This document shows positions 28,532 through 36,835 of a stretch of 64,000 bases of DNA, piece by piece. How positions within the stretch are numbered: the first letter of the stretch is position 1; every line of letters begins with the position of its first letter. The position numbers and the translations under genes are program-made. The stretch comes from Variovorax sp. PMC12 (GTDB taxonomy: Bacteria; Pseudomonadota; Gammaproteobacteria; Burkholderiales; Burkholderiaceae_C): assembly GCF_003019815.1 (NCBI RefSeq), contig NZ_CP027773.1, positions 2,243,001-2,307,000 on the forward strand, given 5' to 3'. The notes under the pieces were generated by a model. It was not told the origin of the DNA. It saw only the letters and a program-made list of their open reading frames with translations, and searched no databases.

Positions 28532-29887
28532 ATGACCCTTGCAGCCCCCGCCCTCGAACCCACGCCCGCCATGCGGACCGACGCCGCCTGGCTCGACGCG
28601 CACTGGATGCCCTACACCGGCAACCGCAACTTCAAGGCCGATCCGCGGATCATCGTGGAGGCCAAGGGCGCCTACTTCACCGACATCGACGGCCGCAAGA
28701 TCTTCGACGGCCTCTCGGGCCTGTGGTGCTCGGGCCTGGGCCACGGCCGCCCCGAGATCACCGAGGCAGTGAGCCGCCAGATCGCCAAGCTCGACTACTC
28801 GCCCGCGTTCCAGTTCGGCCACCCGCTGTCGTTCGAGCTGGCCAACAGGATCAAGGAACTGACGCCTGCCGGGCTGGACTACGTGTTCTTCACCGGCTCG
28901 GGCTCCGAAGCCGCCGACACCTCGCTGAAGATGGCGCGCGCCTACTGGCGCACCAAGGGACAGGCCAGCAAGACTCGCCTGATCGGCCGCGAGAAGGGCT
29001 ACCACGGCGTCAACTACGGCGGCATCTCGGTGGGCGGCATCGCGGCCAACCGCAAGCTGTTCGGCCAGGGCGTCGAGGCCGACCACCTGCCGCACACGCA
29101 ACTCGCTTCCAACGCCTTCACGCGCGGCATGGCCGAGAACGGCGCCGAGCTGGCCGACCGCCTGCTCGACCTGATCGCGCTGCACGACGCATCGAACATC
29201 GCGGCCGTCATCGTGGAGCCTTTCGCGGGTTCGGCCGGCGTGGTGATTCCGCCCAAGGGCTACCTCAAGCGCCTGCGCGACATCTGCACCGCCAACAACA
29301 TCCTGCTGATCTTCGACGAAGTGATCACCGGTTTCGGCCGCTGCGGCGCGCTCACGGGCTCGGAAGCCTTCGGCGTGACGCCCGACATCATGAACATCGC
29401 CAAGCAGGTGACCAACGGCGCGCAGCCGCTGGGCGCCGTGGTCGCCAGCAAGGAAATCTACGACACCTTCATGGCGGCAGGCGGCCCCGACTACATGCTC
29501 GAGTTCCCGCACGGCTACACCTACGGCGCGCACCCGGTGGCCTGCGCCGCCGGCATCGCCGCGCTCGACGTACTGCAGAAGGAAGACATGATCGGCCGCG
29601 TGCAGGCGCTGGCGCCGCACTTCGAGAACGCGGTGCACAGCCTGAAGGGCAGCAAGCACGTCAACGACATCCGCAACTTCGGCCTGGCCGCCGGCCTGAC
29701 CATTGCCGCGGTGCCGGGCGAGCCCGCGCGCCGTCCGTACGAGATCGCCATGAACTGCTGGAAGAAGGGCTTCTACGTGCGCTACGGCGGCGACACCATC
29801 CAGCTGGCACCGCCCTTCATCGCCGAGAAGGCCGAGATCGACCGCATGGTCAACGCGCTGGCCGACGCATTGGCGGAGACGGCCTGA
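28532..29887 (+). CDS. Omega-amino acid:pyruvate aminotransferase (class III, PLP)
   Basis: A 451-residue class III aminotransferase. Landmarks are the substrate-pocket WMPYTGNRNF near residues 25-34, GLSGLWCSGLGHG, FFTGSGSEAADTSLKMAR for cofactor phosphate binding, YHGVNYGG, LIFDEVITGFGRCG with the cofactor-binding Asp, and NIAKQVTNGAQPLGA with the catalytic lysine. The pattern matches beta-alanine:pyruvate aminotransferases, which move an omega-amino group to pyruvate and yield malonate semialdehyde from beta-alanine. No semialdehyde dehydrogenase is adjacent, so the real substrate is open. Divergent LysR gene upstream. Confidence 0.88.
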   Translation: MTLAAPALEPTPAMRTDAAWLDAHWMPYTGNRNFKADPRIIVEAKGAYFTDIDGRKIFDGLSGLWCSGLGHGRPEITEAVSRQIAKLDYSPAFQFGHPLSFELANRIKELTPAGLDYVFFTGSGSEAADTSLKMARAYWRTKGQASKTRLIGREKGYHGVNYGGISVGGIAANRKLFGQGVEADHLPHTQLASNAFTRGMAENGAELADRLLDLIALHDASNIAAVIVEPFAGSAGVVIPPKGYLKRLRDICTANNILLIFDEVITGFGRCGALTGSEAFGVTPDIMNIAKQVTNGAQPLGAVVASKEIYDTFMAAGGPDYMLEFPHGYTYGAHPVACAAGIAALDVLQKEDMIGRVQALAPHFENAVHSLKGSKHVNDIRNFGLAAGLTIAAVPGEPARRPYEIAMNCWKKGFYVRYGGDTIQLAPPFIAEKAEIDRMVNALADALAETA

Positions 29888-29896
29888 GTCCGTCGC

Positions 29897-29950
29897 GGCC
29901 TCCGGCCTGATCGGAGGCCAGGTCCTACAGGCGGCGCGCCGGCCGCCTTT
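29897..29950 (+). terminator. Two tandem hairpins ending the aminotransferase transcript
   Basis: The first hairpin pairs GGCCTCCG (29897-29904) with CGGAGGCC (29912-29919). The second pairs GGCGGC (29930-29935) with GCCGCC (29942-29947) and runs into TTT. The pair lies directly after the aminotransferase stop and just before the MFS gene. Confidence 0.6.
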
Positions 29951-29964
29951 CAATAATCGGTGGC

Positions 29965-31413
29965 ATGACGGCTCTGCGCAGCGACATTCCCGCCCGCCTG
30001 GACCGCCTGCCGTGGTCGCGCTGGCATTGGCGCGTGGTGATCGCGCTGGGCGTGGCCTGGGTGCTCGACGGCCTGGAGGTCACGCTGGTGGGCTCCATCG
30101 GGGCGGTGCTGGAGCGGCCCGACACGCTGGGCCTCACCGCCGGCGAGATCGGCCTGTCGGGCTCGGTGTACGTGGCGGGCGCGGTGCTGGGCGCCCTGAT
30201 CTTCGGGCGGCTCACCGACCGGCTCGGGCGCAAGAAGCTCTTTCTCGTCACGCTGGTGGTCTACACGGTGGGCACGCTGGCCACGGCTTTTTCTCCGGAT
30301 TTCGCTTTCTTCGCGCTCTGCCGCTTCGTTACCGGACTGGGCATCGGCGGCGAGTACGCGGCCATCAACTCGGCCATCGACGAGTTGATTCCGGCGCGCG
30401 TGCGCGGGCGCGTCAACCTCGCGATCAACGGCAGCTTCTGGATCGGCGCGGCGCTCGGCGCGGGGCTGAGCCTGGTGCTGCTGGACCCTCATGTGATCGG
30501 CCCGGTGTGGGGCTGGCGCGCGGGCTTCGCGCTGGGCGCGGTGCTGGCGGTGGCCATCCTGCTGGTGCGGCGCGACGTGCCGGAAAGCCCGCGCTGGCTC
30601 ATTGCGCACGGGCGCGCGGACGAAGCCCGGCGCATCGTCGAGCAGATCGAAGCGGAGGTCTCGGCGCAGCACGGCCCGCTGCCCGCGCCGCAGGGCCATG
30701 TGGACTACACCGACGCTCGCCAGACCAGCCCCTCGATGCGCGAAGTGGCGCGCGTGCTGTTCAAGCGCTACCGCCAGCGCAGCGTGGTCGCGCTTGCGCT
30801 GATGGTGTCGCAGGCGTTCTTCTACAACGCGATTTTCTTCACCTACGCGCTGGTCCTCACGCGCTTCTACGGCGTGCCCGAAGCCAGCGTGGCGCTGTAC
30901 ATCTTTCCGTTCGCGCTCGGCAACGTGCTCGGCCCGCTGCTGCTGGGCCCGCTGTTCGACAGCCTGGGCCGGCGCAAGATGATCGCGCTGACCTATGTGC
31001 TCGCGGGCGTGGGCCTGGCGCTCACCGGCTGGGCGTTCATGATGGGCTGGCTCGACGCGCGCAGCCAGGCGCTGTGCTGGTCGGCCGTGTTCTTCCTGGC
31101 CTCGGCGGCCGCCAGCTCGGCCTACCTCACCGTGAGCGAAGTGTTCCCGCTGGAAATGCGCGCGATGGCCATCGCCATCTTCTATGCCGTCGGCATGGGC
31201 GCGGGCGGCTTCGTGGCGCCGGTGCTGTTCGGCCTGCTGATAGAGACAGGCAGCCGTGGCGCGGTGATGGTGGGCTACGGTATCGGCGCGGCGCTGGTCA
31301 TCGTGGCCGGGCTGCTGGCCCTGCGCTATGCGGCCGACGCGGAGCGCAAGCCGCTGGAAGAAGTGGCGCCGCCGCTGGCGGCCGACCCGGGCGTGGTTGC
31401 TCGAAAAGATTGA
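29965..31413 (+). CDS. MFS transporter, sugar/organic-acid porter type
   Basis: A 482-residue, 12-helix major facilitator protein. The conserved loop after helix 2 is GRLTDRLGRKKLF, the helix 4 region has RFVTGLGIGGEYAA, and the post-helix 6 motif is VPESPRWLIAHGR, all as in the sugar porter and aromatic/organic-acid symporter subfamilies. The substrate cannot be read from the sequence. It is preceded by terminator hairpins, so it probably has its own promoter, and it is convergent with the EgtB-like gene across a repeat. Confidence 0.87.
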   Translation: MTALRSDIPARLDRLPWSRWHWRVVIALGVAWVLDGLEVTLVGSIGAVLERPDTLGLTAGEIGLSGSVYVAGAVLGALIFGRLTDRLGRKKLFLVTLVVYTVGTLATAFSPDFAFFALCRFVTGLGIGGEYAAINSAIDELIPARVRGRVNLAINGSFWIGAALGAGLSLVLLDPHVIGPVWGWRAGFALGAVLAVAILLVRRDVPESPRWLIAHGRADEARRIVEQIEAEVSAQHGPLPAPQGHVDYTDARQTSPSMREVARVLFKRYRQRSVVALALMVSQAFFYNAIFFTYALVLTRFYGVPEASVALYIFPFALGNVLGPLLLGPLFDSLGRRKMIALTYVLAGVGLALTGWAFMMGWLDARSQALCWSAVFFLASAAASSAYLTVSEVFPLEMRAMAIAIFYAVGMGAGGFVAPVLFGLLIETGSRGAVMVGYGIGAALVIVAGLLALRYAADAERKPLEEVAPPLAADPGVVARKD

Positions 31414-31437
31414 GACCACACCACCGCGTTCCGCCGT

Positions 31438-31531
31438 GAGCGCCGCGGAACCGGCTTCGCCGGGCCGCAGGCGCTGCCCCCCGGAAGGGGGTTGGCGAAG
31501 CGACACGAAGTGCGCGCAGCCTGGGGGCAAG
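31438..31531. repeat. Intergenic repeat family A, copy 3
   Basis: About 94 bp between the convergent MFS and EgtB-like genes. It shares GCCGCGGAACCGGCTTCGCC, GGGCCGCAGG, a CCCCCCGGAAGGGGG hairpin, GCGACACGAAGTGCGCGCAG and CCTGGGGG with the copies at 13324 and 25158. It abuts the stop codon (31532-31534) of the minus-strand gene, in the same relative orientation as the other copies. Confidence 0.85.
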
Positions 31532-32818
31532 TCAAAGACTGCAGGTACGGAAGCCGAAGAATCCGTCGTCGCGCTCCGGCAAGGCGAAGCCGCGCCGCTT
31601 GGGTGAACGAAGACGCGCGCGTGTCGCGAACGAGGCGCCGCGCAGCACGCGTGCACGCCCGAATGCAGCAGCGGGATCGAACTCCCCGCCCGCGCTCCAC
31701 GGATCGGCACGGTAGCCGGGCCAGGGGCTCAGCGTACCGGCGGTCCACTCGTGCACGTCGGCCCAGCGGAAGCCGCGCCGAGCGGCGGTGTGCGCGGCGA
31801 TCTCCCATTCGACCTCGGTCGCCACGCGGCGTCCCGCCCAGCGCGCCCAGGCATCGGCCTCCCACCAGCTCAGGTGCACCGCGCTGTGGTGGCCGGCGGC
31901 GCGCACCGTCGCGCCAAAACGATGCTGCAGCACCGAGCCCCCGGAGCCGTGCCGCGCGGCGCCGATCTGCTCCACATGGCGCGGCCCGCGCCGCCCTTCG
32001 ATCTGGGCCGAGAGCCAGCGCCAGCCTTCGCCGCGCCACAGTTCCTCGCGGTCGTAGCCGCCGTCGTCGACGAACTCGACATACTGGTTCCAGGTGACGG
32101 GCTGGGCGTCGATCTCGAACTCCGGCACGTCGACGCGATGCGCGCTGCGTTCCTGCGCAAAGGCGAAGCCGCTCTCGGGCATGCCCAGTTCCCAGCGGGT
32201 GGCCGGCAGCAGCAGCGGCTCGCGCGTGACGACGATGGGCGCCTGCTCGACGCCCAGAGGCAGCCCCAGCGTCTGCGCCATCACGACGAACTGTTCGCCG
32301 CGCAGGTCTTCATGCGCCAGCGCCAGCCTGTAGAAGTAGAGGCCGGCGTCGGTCTCGGCCGCATGCTCCAGCAGTTCGAGCGTGCTCTCCAGCGTCTCGA
32401 GCAGGTAGGCCTTGGTCTGGGCGAGGTCGGGCAGCCCGGGCGACCAGCGCTGGTCGGGCGTGGCCTGCGCCGGGTTCCACCAACTGTCGGCGCCGGGCTC
32501 GATGGCCGCCAGCCGCGTGGGCCGCACCGGGCAATCGGCACCGAAGGCGCGCTGGGTGTTGCGGCCGATCCACCATTCGGCGAACCAGCCGATATGGCCG
32601 GCCAGCCAGACCGGCGGCACGACATCGGGCCCGCGCGGCGTCGGCATGCCTTCCCCGAGCGCCTGCTCGAAGAGCGACAGCAGGTGCAGCGTGTGGTTGC
32701 GCGCGTCGATCAGCGCCAGGGAAAGCAGATCCCGGCCGGCCCGGCTCATGTCGGGGGAGTCGATCGATTGGGACGTCGCCACGGCCGGGGCCGGAGGGGG
32801 GCGCGGTGTCTGGTCCAT
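31532..32818 (-). CDS. EgtB/SenA-like enzyme: DinB-like domain plus formylglycine-generating-enzyme fold
   Basis: A 428-residue protein. The N-terminal DinB-like half has WLAGHIGWFAEWWIGRN (His75) and LALAHEDLRGEQF (His169). The C-terminal half has the FGE/sulfatase-modifying-factor fold: QPVTWNQYVEFVDDGGY, HLSWWEADAWARWAGRRVAT, VHEWTAGTLSPWPGY, RVLRGASFATRARL and FFGFRTCSL. Family members are non-haem iron sulfoxide or selenoxide synthases (EgtB, OvoA, SenA). The usual second HxxxHxE histidine is Arg173 here, so iron binding may differ. SenA of Variovorax is a candidate assignment, but no senB or senC neighbour is present. Start at 32818; an internal Met at 24 is possible. Confidence 0.7.
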   Translation of the reverse strand: MDQTPRPPPAPAVATSQSIDSPDMSRAGRDLLSLALIDARNHTLHLLSLFEQALGEGMPTPRGPDVVPPVWLAGHIGWFAEWWIGRNTQRAFGADCPVRPTRLAAIEPGADSWWNPAQATPDQRWSPGLPDLAQTKAYLLETLESTLELLEHAAETDAGLYFYRLALAHEDLRGEQFVVMAQTLGLPLGVEQAPIVVTREPLLLPATRWELGMPESGFAFAQERSAHRVDVPEFEIDAQPVTWNQYVEFVDDGGYDREELWRGEGWRWLSAQIEGRRGPRHVEQIGAARHGSGGSVLQHRFGATVRAAGHHSAVHLSWWEADAWARWAGRRVATEVEWEIAAHTAARRGFRWADVHEWTAGTLSPWPGYRADPWSAGGEFDPAAAFGRARVLRGASFATRARLRSPKRRGFALPERDDGFFGFRTCSL

Positions 32819-32899
32819 GAAACATTATGGCCAAGCCACGCCTCCGGGTAGCCCCCAGAAGACACTTTCGATTACATCGATAGAATCCGCACCGCCTCA

Positions 32900-32942
32900 C
32901 GCACCCGACCCGCTGGCACACAAGGCCAGTGCGTCGGGTGCG
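32900..32942 (+). promoter_or_regulatory. Large stem-loop in the leader of the TRAP operon
   Basis: CGCACCCGAC (32900-32909) pairs perfectly with GTCGGGTGCG (32933-32942); inside, after a 3x3 internal loop, CTGGC (32913-32917) pairs with GCCAG (32925-32929) around a 7-base loop. No T run follows, so it is not a classic terminator. A TAGAAT -10-like hexamer at 32881-32886 would put the stem-loop almost at the 5' end of the mRNA, 39 bases before dctQ. Confidence 0.6.
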
Positions 32943-32980
32943 GTCGTATGTGGGGCATCCAATACAAAAATGGAGATGAA

Positions 32981-33607
32981 ATGCAAGGCTTGCTCAAGCT
33001 TTCCCGGGCCATCGACTGGCTCAACGCCCAGGTGGGCAAATACGCGATCTGGCTGATCCTGGCCGCCACGGTGATCAGCGCCCTCAACGCGGTGGTGCGC
33101 AAGATATTCAACACCAGCTCCAACGCGTTTCTCGAAGTGCAGTGGTATCTGTTCGCCTGGTCGTTCCTGATCGCCGCCGGCTTCACGCTGCTGCACCGCG
33201 AGCATGTGCGCATCGACGTCATCAACAGCCGCCTGTCCAAGCGCAAGCAGGTGTGGATCGACATCATCGGCTTCGCATTCTTCCTGACGCCGCTGTGCCT
33301 GACGGTGCTCTACCTGTCGATGCCCGTGGTGATCCAGATGTACAAGTCGGGCGAGATGTCCGGCAATTCGGGCGGGCTGATCCGCTGGCCCGTGTGGGCG
33401 GCGCTGCCGGCCGGCTTCGTGCTGCTGATGCTGCAGGGCTGGTCCGAGCTGATCAAGCGCATCGCCTTCCTGCGCGGCCAAGGCCCCGACCCCATGGGCC
33501 GGCTGACCGACAAGACGGCCGAGGCCGAGCTGATCGAAGCCCTGCGCCTGCAGGCCGAGAAAGACGCAGCCAAGGCCGGCACGGCCGCTCCCGGCACGCA
33601 ACACTGA
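32981..33607 (+). CDS. dctQ: TRAP transporter small permease subunit (DctQ family)
   Basis: A 208-residue, four-helix membrane protein. DctQ features are ALNAVVRKIFNTSSNAFLEV, QWYLFAWSFLIAAGFTLLHR and EHVRIDV. It forms the permease with the large subunit 19 bases downstream. ATG 32981 has GGAG at 32972-32975 as ribosome-binding site; an upstream ATG at 32948 lies too close to the leader stem-loop to be attractive. The gene is divergent from the EgtB-like gene. Confidence 0.9.
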   Translation: MQGLLKLSRAIDWLNAQVGKYAIWLILAATVISALNAVVRKIFNTSSNAFLEVQWYLFAWSFLIAAGFTLLHREHVRIDVINSRLSKRKQVWIDIIGFAFFLTPLCLTVLYLSMPVVIQMYKSGEMSGNSGGLIRWPVWAALPAGFVLLMLQGWSELIKRIAFLRGQGPDPMGRLTDKTAEAELIEALRLQAEKDAAKAGTAAPGTQH

Positions 33608-33626
33608 ACGGCCGAGCACAGACACC

Positions 33627-35462
33627 ATGGAATTCATTGTTGCCAACTTCGCCCCGATCATGTTCGCGGGGCTGATCTGCTTCCTGCTGCTGGGCTATCC
33701 CGTCGCATTCAGCCTCGGGGCCTGCGGCCTGTTCTTCGGTCTCGTCGGCATCGAGCTCGGCGTGTTCCAGTCGTCGGTGATGGCCTGGCTGCCCCAGCGG
33801 CTGATCGGCATCATGGCCAACGACACACTGCTGGCGGTGCCCTTCTTCACGCTCATGGGGCTCATATTGGAGCGCAGCGGCATGGCCGAGGACCTGCTCG
33901 ACACGGTCGGCCAGGTCTTTGGCCCGATGCGCGGCGGCCTGGCGCTGGCGGTGATCTTCGTCGGCGCGCTGCTGGCGGCCACCACCGGCGTGGTGGCGGC
34001 ATCGGTCATCTCGATGGGCCTGATCTCGCTGCCGATCATGCTGCGCTACGGCTACGACCGGCGGCTGTCCAGCGGCGTGATTGCCGCATCGGGCACGCTG
34101 GCGCAGATCATCCCGCCCTCGCTGGTGCTGATCATCATGGCCGACCAGCTCGGCAAGAGCGTCGGCGACATGTACAAGGGCGCCTTCCTGCCCGGCTTCA
34201 TGCTGATGGGCCTGTATGTGGTCTATGTCGTGTTCCTCGCGATCTTCCGGCCCGCGCAGGTGCCGGCGCTGCCGCCCGAGGCCCGCACCTTCCGCGAACC
34301 CAACGGCAGCGGCGGCTACACGTCGCTGGTGGCGCTCGCCGCGCTGTCGGCCGTGGTGGCGGTCTGGCTGGCGCGCAACATGGCGGCCGTGCACACCTGG
34401 TTCCAGGGCCAGGAAGTGACCTCGGTGGCCACCGACGAGAAGGTCGTGGTCGCCATGTGCGGCGGCGTGTTCGTGGCCCTGGTGATCGCGCTGATCAACA
34501 AGGGCCTGAAGCTCAACCTGCTGTCGCGGCTGGCCGAGCGCGTGACCTTCGTGCTCATTCCGCCGCTGCTGCTGATCTTCCTGGTGCTGGGCACCATCTT
34601 CCTGGGCGTGGCCACGCCCACCGAAGGCGGCGCAATGGGCGCCCTGGGCGCGCTGATCATGGCCTGGGTGCGCCGGCGCATGAGCCTCACGCTGCTGAAG
34701 CAGGCGCTGGCCTCGACCACCAAGCTGTCGAGCTTCGTGATGTTCATCCTGATCGGCGCCACGGTGTTCAGCCTGGTGTTCCAGGCCGCCGACGGCCCGA
34801 TCTGGGTCGAGCACCTGCTGTCGTCCCTGCCCGGCGGCCCGGTGGGCTTCCTGATCGCGGTGAACGTGCTGGTGTTCTTCCTGGCGTTCTTCCTGGACTA
34901 CTTCGAGCTGTCGTTCATCGTGGTGCCGCTGCTGGCGCCCGTGGCCCACAAGCTGGGCATCGACCTGATCTGGTTCGGCGTGCTGCTGGCGGTGAACATG
35001 CAGACCTCGTTCATGCACCCGCCCTTCGGCTTCGCGCTGTTCTTCCTGCGCTCCGTCGCACCCGACAAGCAATACGTTGACCGCGTGACCCAGAAGGTCA
35101 TGGAGCCGGTGACGACGATGCAGATCTACAAGGGTGCGATCCCGTTCGTGCTGATCCAGCTCACCATGGTGGGCGTGCTGATCGCGTTCCCGCAGATCGT
35201 GACGGGCGCGCTCGACAAGGAGGTCAAGGTCAACCTCGACGACATCGGGGCGCAGATGCGCGACAGCCTGAAGCCCGAGGACGGCGGACCGGCCGCCGAC
35301 CCCTACGGCGGCCCCGAGGAAGCCGCGCCGGGCGCCGAACCGCAGCCGGGCGCGGAAGGCGCCGCACCGGCACCGGCCCCCGAGGCCGCGCCGGCCGACA
35401 GCGGCGAGACCGATCCCATGAAGGCCATGCAGGACGCGCTCAAGCAGCAGCAGAAGCCCTGA
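33627..35462 (+). CDS. dctM: TRAP transporter large permease subunit (DctM family)
   Basis: A 611-residue, roughly 12- to 14-helix membrane protein. DctM features are AVPFFTLMGLILERSGMAED, GGLALAVIFVGALLAATTGV, ASGTLAQIIPPSLVLIIMAD, then ATPTEGGAMGALGALI and MQTSFMHPPFGFALFFLRSV. It uses a sodium gradient to import the ligand delivered by DctP. It is longer than most DctM proteins: a central insertion (about residues 205-290) and a proline/alanine/glutamate-rich C-terminal tail of roughly 70 residues. A bidirectional terminator follows. Confidence 0.92.
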   Translation: MEFIVANFAPIMFAGLICFLLLGYPVAFSLGACGLFFGLVGIELGVFQSSVMAWLPQRLIGIMANDTLLAVPFFTLMGLILERSGMAEDLLDTVGQVFGPMRGGLALAVIFVGALLAATTGVVAASVISMGLISLPIMLRYGYDRRLSSGVIAASGTLAQIIPPSLVLIIMADQLGKSVGDMYKGAFLPGFMLMGLYVVYVVFLAIFRPAQVPALPPEARTFREPNGSGGYTSLVALAALSAVVAVWLARNMAAVHTWFQGQEVTSVATDEKVVVAMCGGVFVALVIALINKGLKLNLLSRLAERVTFVLIPPLLLIFLVLGTIFLGVATPTEGGAMGALGALIMAWVRRRMSLTLLKQALASTTKLSSFVMFILIGATVFSLVFQAADGPIWVEHLLSSLPGGPVGFLIAVNVLVFFLAFFLDYFELSFIVVPLLAPVAHKLGIDLIWFGVLLAVNMQTSFMHPPFGFALFFLRSVAPDKQYVDRVTQKVMEPVTTMQIYKGAIPFVLIQLTMVGVLIAFPQIVTGALDKEVKVNLDDIGAQMRDSLKPEDGGPAADPYGGPEEAAPGAEPQPGAEGAAPAPAPEAAPADSGETDPMKAMQDALKQQQKP

Positions 35463-35477
35463 ACGGCCCCGCAAGTC

Positions 35478-35512
35478 AAAAGGCCGCCCCGTGCAAACGG
35501 GGCGGCCTTTTT
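35478..35512. terminator. Bidirectional rho-independent terminator between dctM and dctP
   Basis: AAAAGGCCGCCCC (35478-35490) and GGGGCGGCCTTTTT (35499-35512) form a 13-bp stem with an 8-base loop. The stem has A at its foot on one side and T on the other, so it can stop both the plus-strand dctQM transcript and the minus-strand dctP transcript. Confidence 0.92.
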
Positions 35513-35531
35513 CATGCGGGTCGCGTCGGTA

Positions 35532-36614
35532 TCAGATCTTGACCGAGTTCATGTACTGGTTGAACGGGTACTCCGAGAAGCGGTTCCACAGGATCTGGTC
35601 GCGCTGGAAGGCGCGCATGTCCTGGTGGATCTTCTTGAACTCGGGCGACTTGGCTTCGTGCTCGGCGAAGACTTCCATCGAAGCCTTGAAGCCCGCGTCC
35701 ATCACGGCCTTGGGGAACGGCTTGAGTTCGGTCTTGGCGGCAACCAGGCGCTTGAGTGCCACCGGGTTGTAGGCGTCGTACTTGGCGATCATGTCGCGCG
35801 CGGCGACCTTGGTGGCCGCGTCGAGGATGGCCTTGTTCTCGTCCGACAGCTTGGCGAAGGCCTTGTTGTTGATGAAGAACTCGAGGTCGGCGCCGCCTTC
35901 CCACCAGCCGGGGTAGTAGTAGTACGGGGCCACCTTGTTGAAGCCCAGCTTCTCGTCGTCGTAGGGACCGACGAACTCGGCGGCGTCCAGCGTGCCCTTT
36001 TCGAGCGCCTGGTACACGTCGCCGGCGGGCATGTTCTGCGACACCACGCCCAGCTTGGCCATGGCCTCGCCGAACACGCCGCCGCCCATGCGCATCTTCA
36101 GGCCCTTGAGGTCGGCGACCGTCTTGATCTCCTTGCGGTACCAGCCGCCCATCTGCGTGCCGGTGTTGCCGGCGCTGGCGGTGCGGAAGTTGTATTGCGC
36201 GAAGAAGGCGTCGAGCAGCTTGCGGCCGTTGCCGTACTCTTTCCACGAGTCGGTCTGGCGTGCGGTCAGGCCGAAGGGCACTGCGCAGCTGAACGCGAAG
36301 ATCGGATCCTTGCCGGTGAAGTAATACGCGGCGGTCTGCGCCATTTCGAGCGTGTCGCCCTGCAGTGCGTCGACCACGCCGAATGCGGGCATCAGCTCGC
36401 CGGCGGGGTGGACCGAGATTTCGAACTTGCCGCCGGACAGTGCCTTGACGGTCTTCGACAGCATTTCGGCGCTGCCGAAAATCGTGTCGAGCGAGCGCGG
36501 GAAGCTCGAGGCCAGGCGCCAGCGGACTGCGGTCTGCGCATGAACGGCAGGCGCAATGCCGGCAGCCAAAACGCCGGCGATGCCGGCGTTTTTGATTAGG
36601 GAACGACGATCCAT
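35532..36614 (-). CDS. dctP: TRAP transporter substrate-binding protein (DctP family, TakP-like)
   Basis: A 360-residue periplasmic protein. A twin-arginine-type signal (DRRSLIKNAGIAGVL, cleavage after VHA) precedes a DctP fold. The ligand region MPAGDVYQALEKGTLDAAEF and VGPYDDEKLGFNKVA, then YYYYPGWWEGG, closely resembles TakP, which binds 2-keto acids with a metal; lactate-type ligands are also known in this group. It is convergent with dctQM instead of upstream of it, so binding protein and permease are expressed separately. Start at 36614. Confidence 0.88.
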   Translation of the reverse strand: MDRRSLIKNAGIAGVLAAGIAPAVHAQTAVRWRLASSFPRSLDTIFGSAEMLSKTVKALSGGKFEISVHPAGELMPAFGVVDALQGDTLEMAQTAAYYFTGKDPIFAFSCAVPFGLTARQTDSWKEYGNGRKLLDAFFAQYNFRTASAGNTGTQMGGWYRKEIKTVADLKGLKMRMGGGVFGEAMAKLGVVSQNMPAGDVYQALEKGTLDAAEFVGPYDDEKLGFNKVAPYYYYPGWWEGGADLEFFINNKAFAKLSDENKAILDAATKVAARDMIAKYDAYNPVALKRLVAAKTELKPFPKAVMDAGFKASMEVFAEHEAKSPEFKKIHQDMRAFQRDQILWNRFSEYPFNQYMNSVKI

Positions 36615-36693
36615 TGATAGCTCTCCGAGTTCTTTGAAAAAACAAAACGCGGCTTGTGACCGCGTTGGGGACTTTTGTATAAGCCCGGGCGAT

Positions 36694-36711
36694 TGTAAAA
36701 ACGCGCTTACA
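36694..36711. promoter_or_regulatory. Inverted repeat upstream of dctP
   Basis: TGTAA-N8-TTACA lies 80 bases upstream of dctP in the 221-base gap shared with livK. A TATACA -10-like element on the minus strand (36676-36681) is just downstream of it. An operator is a reasonable reading, but no second copy was seen near dctQ. Confidence 0.3.
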
Positions 36712-36835
36712 GCCTCCGGCGGGGGTTTACCCTGCGCCCGGCGCCTCCCCCTGTCGCGCGCGAACTCGGTCTCGTTTAGACGAGGCATAAAATGTTATAT
36801 CGCCTTACATACACCGCTGGAAACGGCATCAAGAC

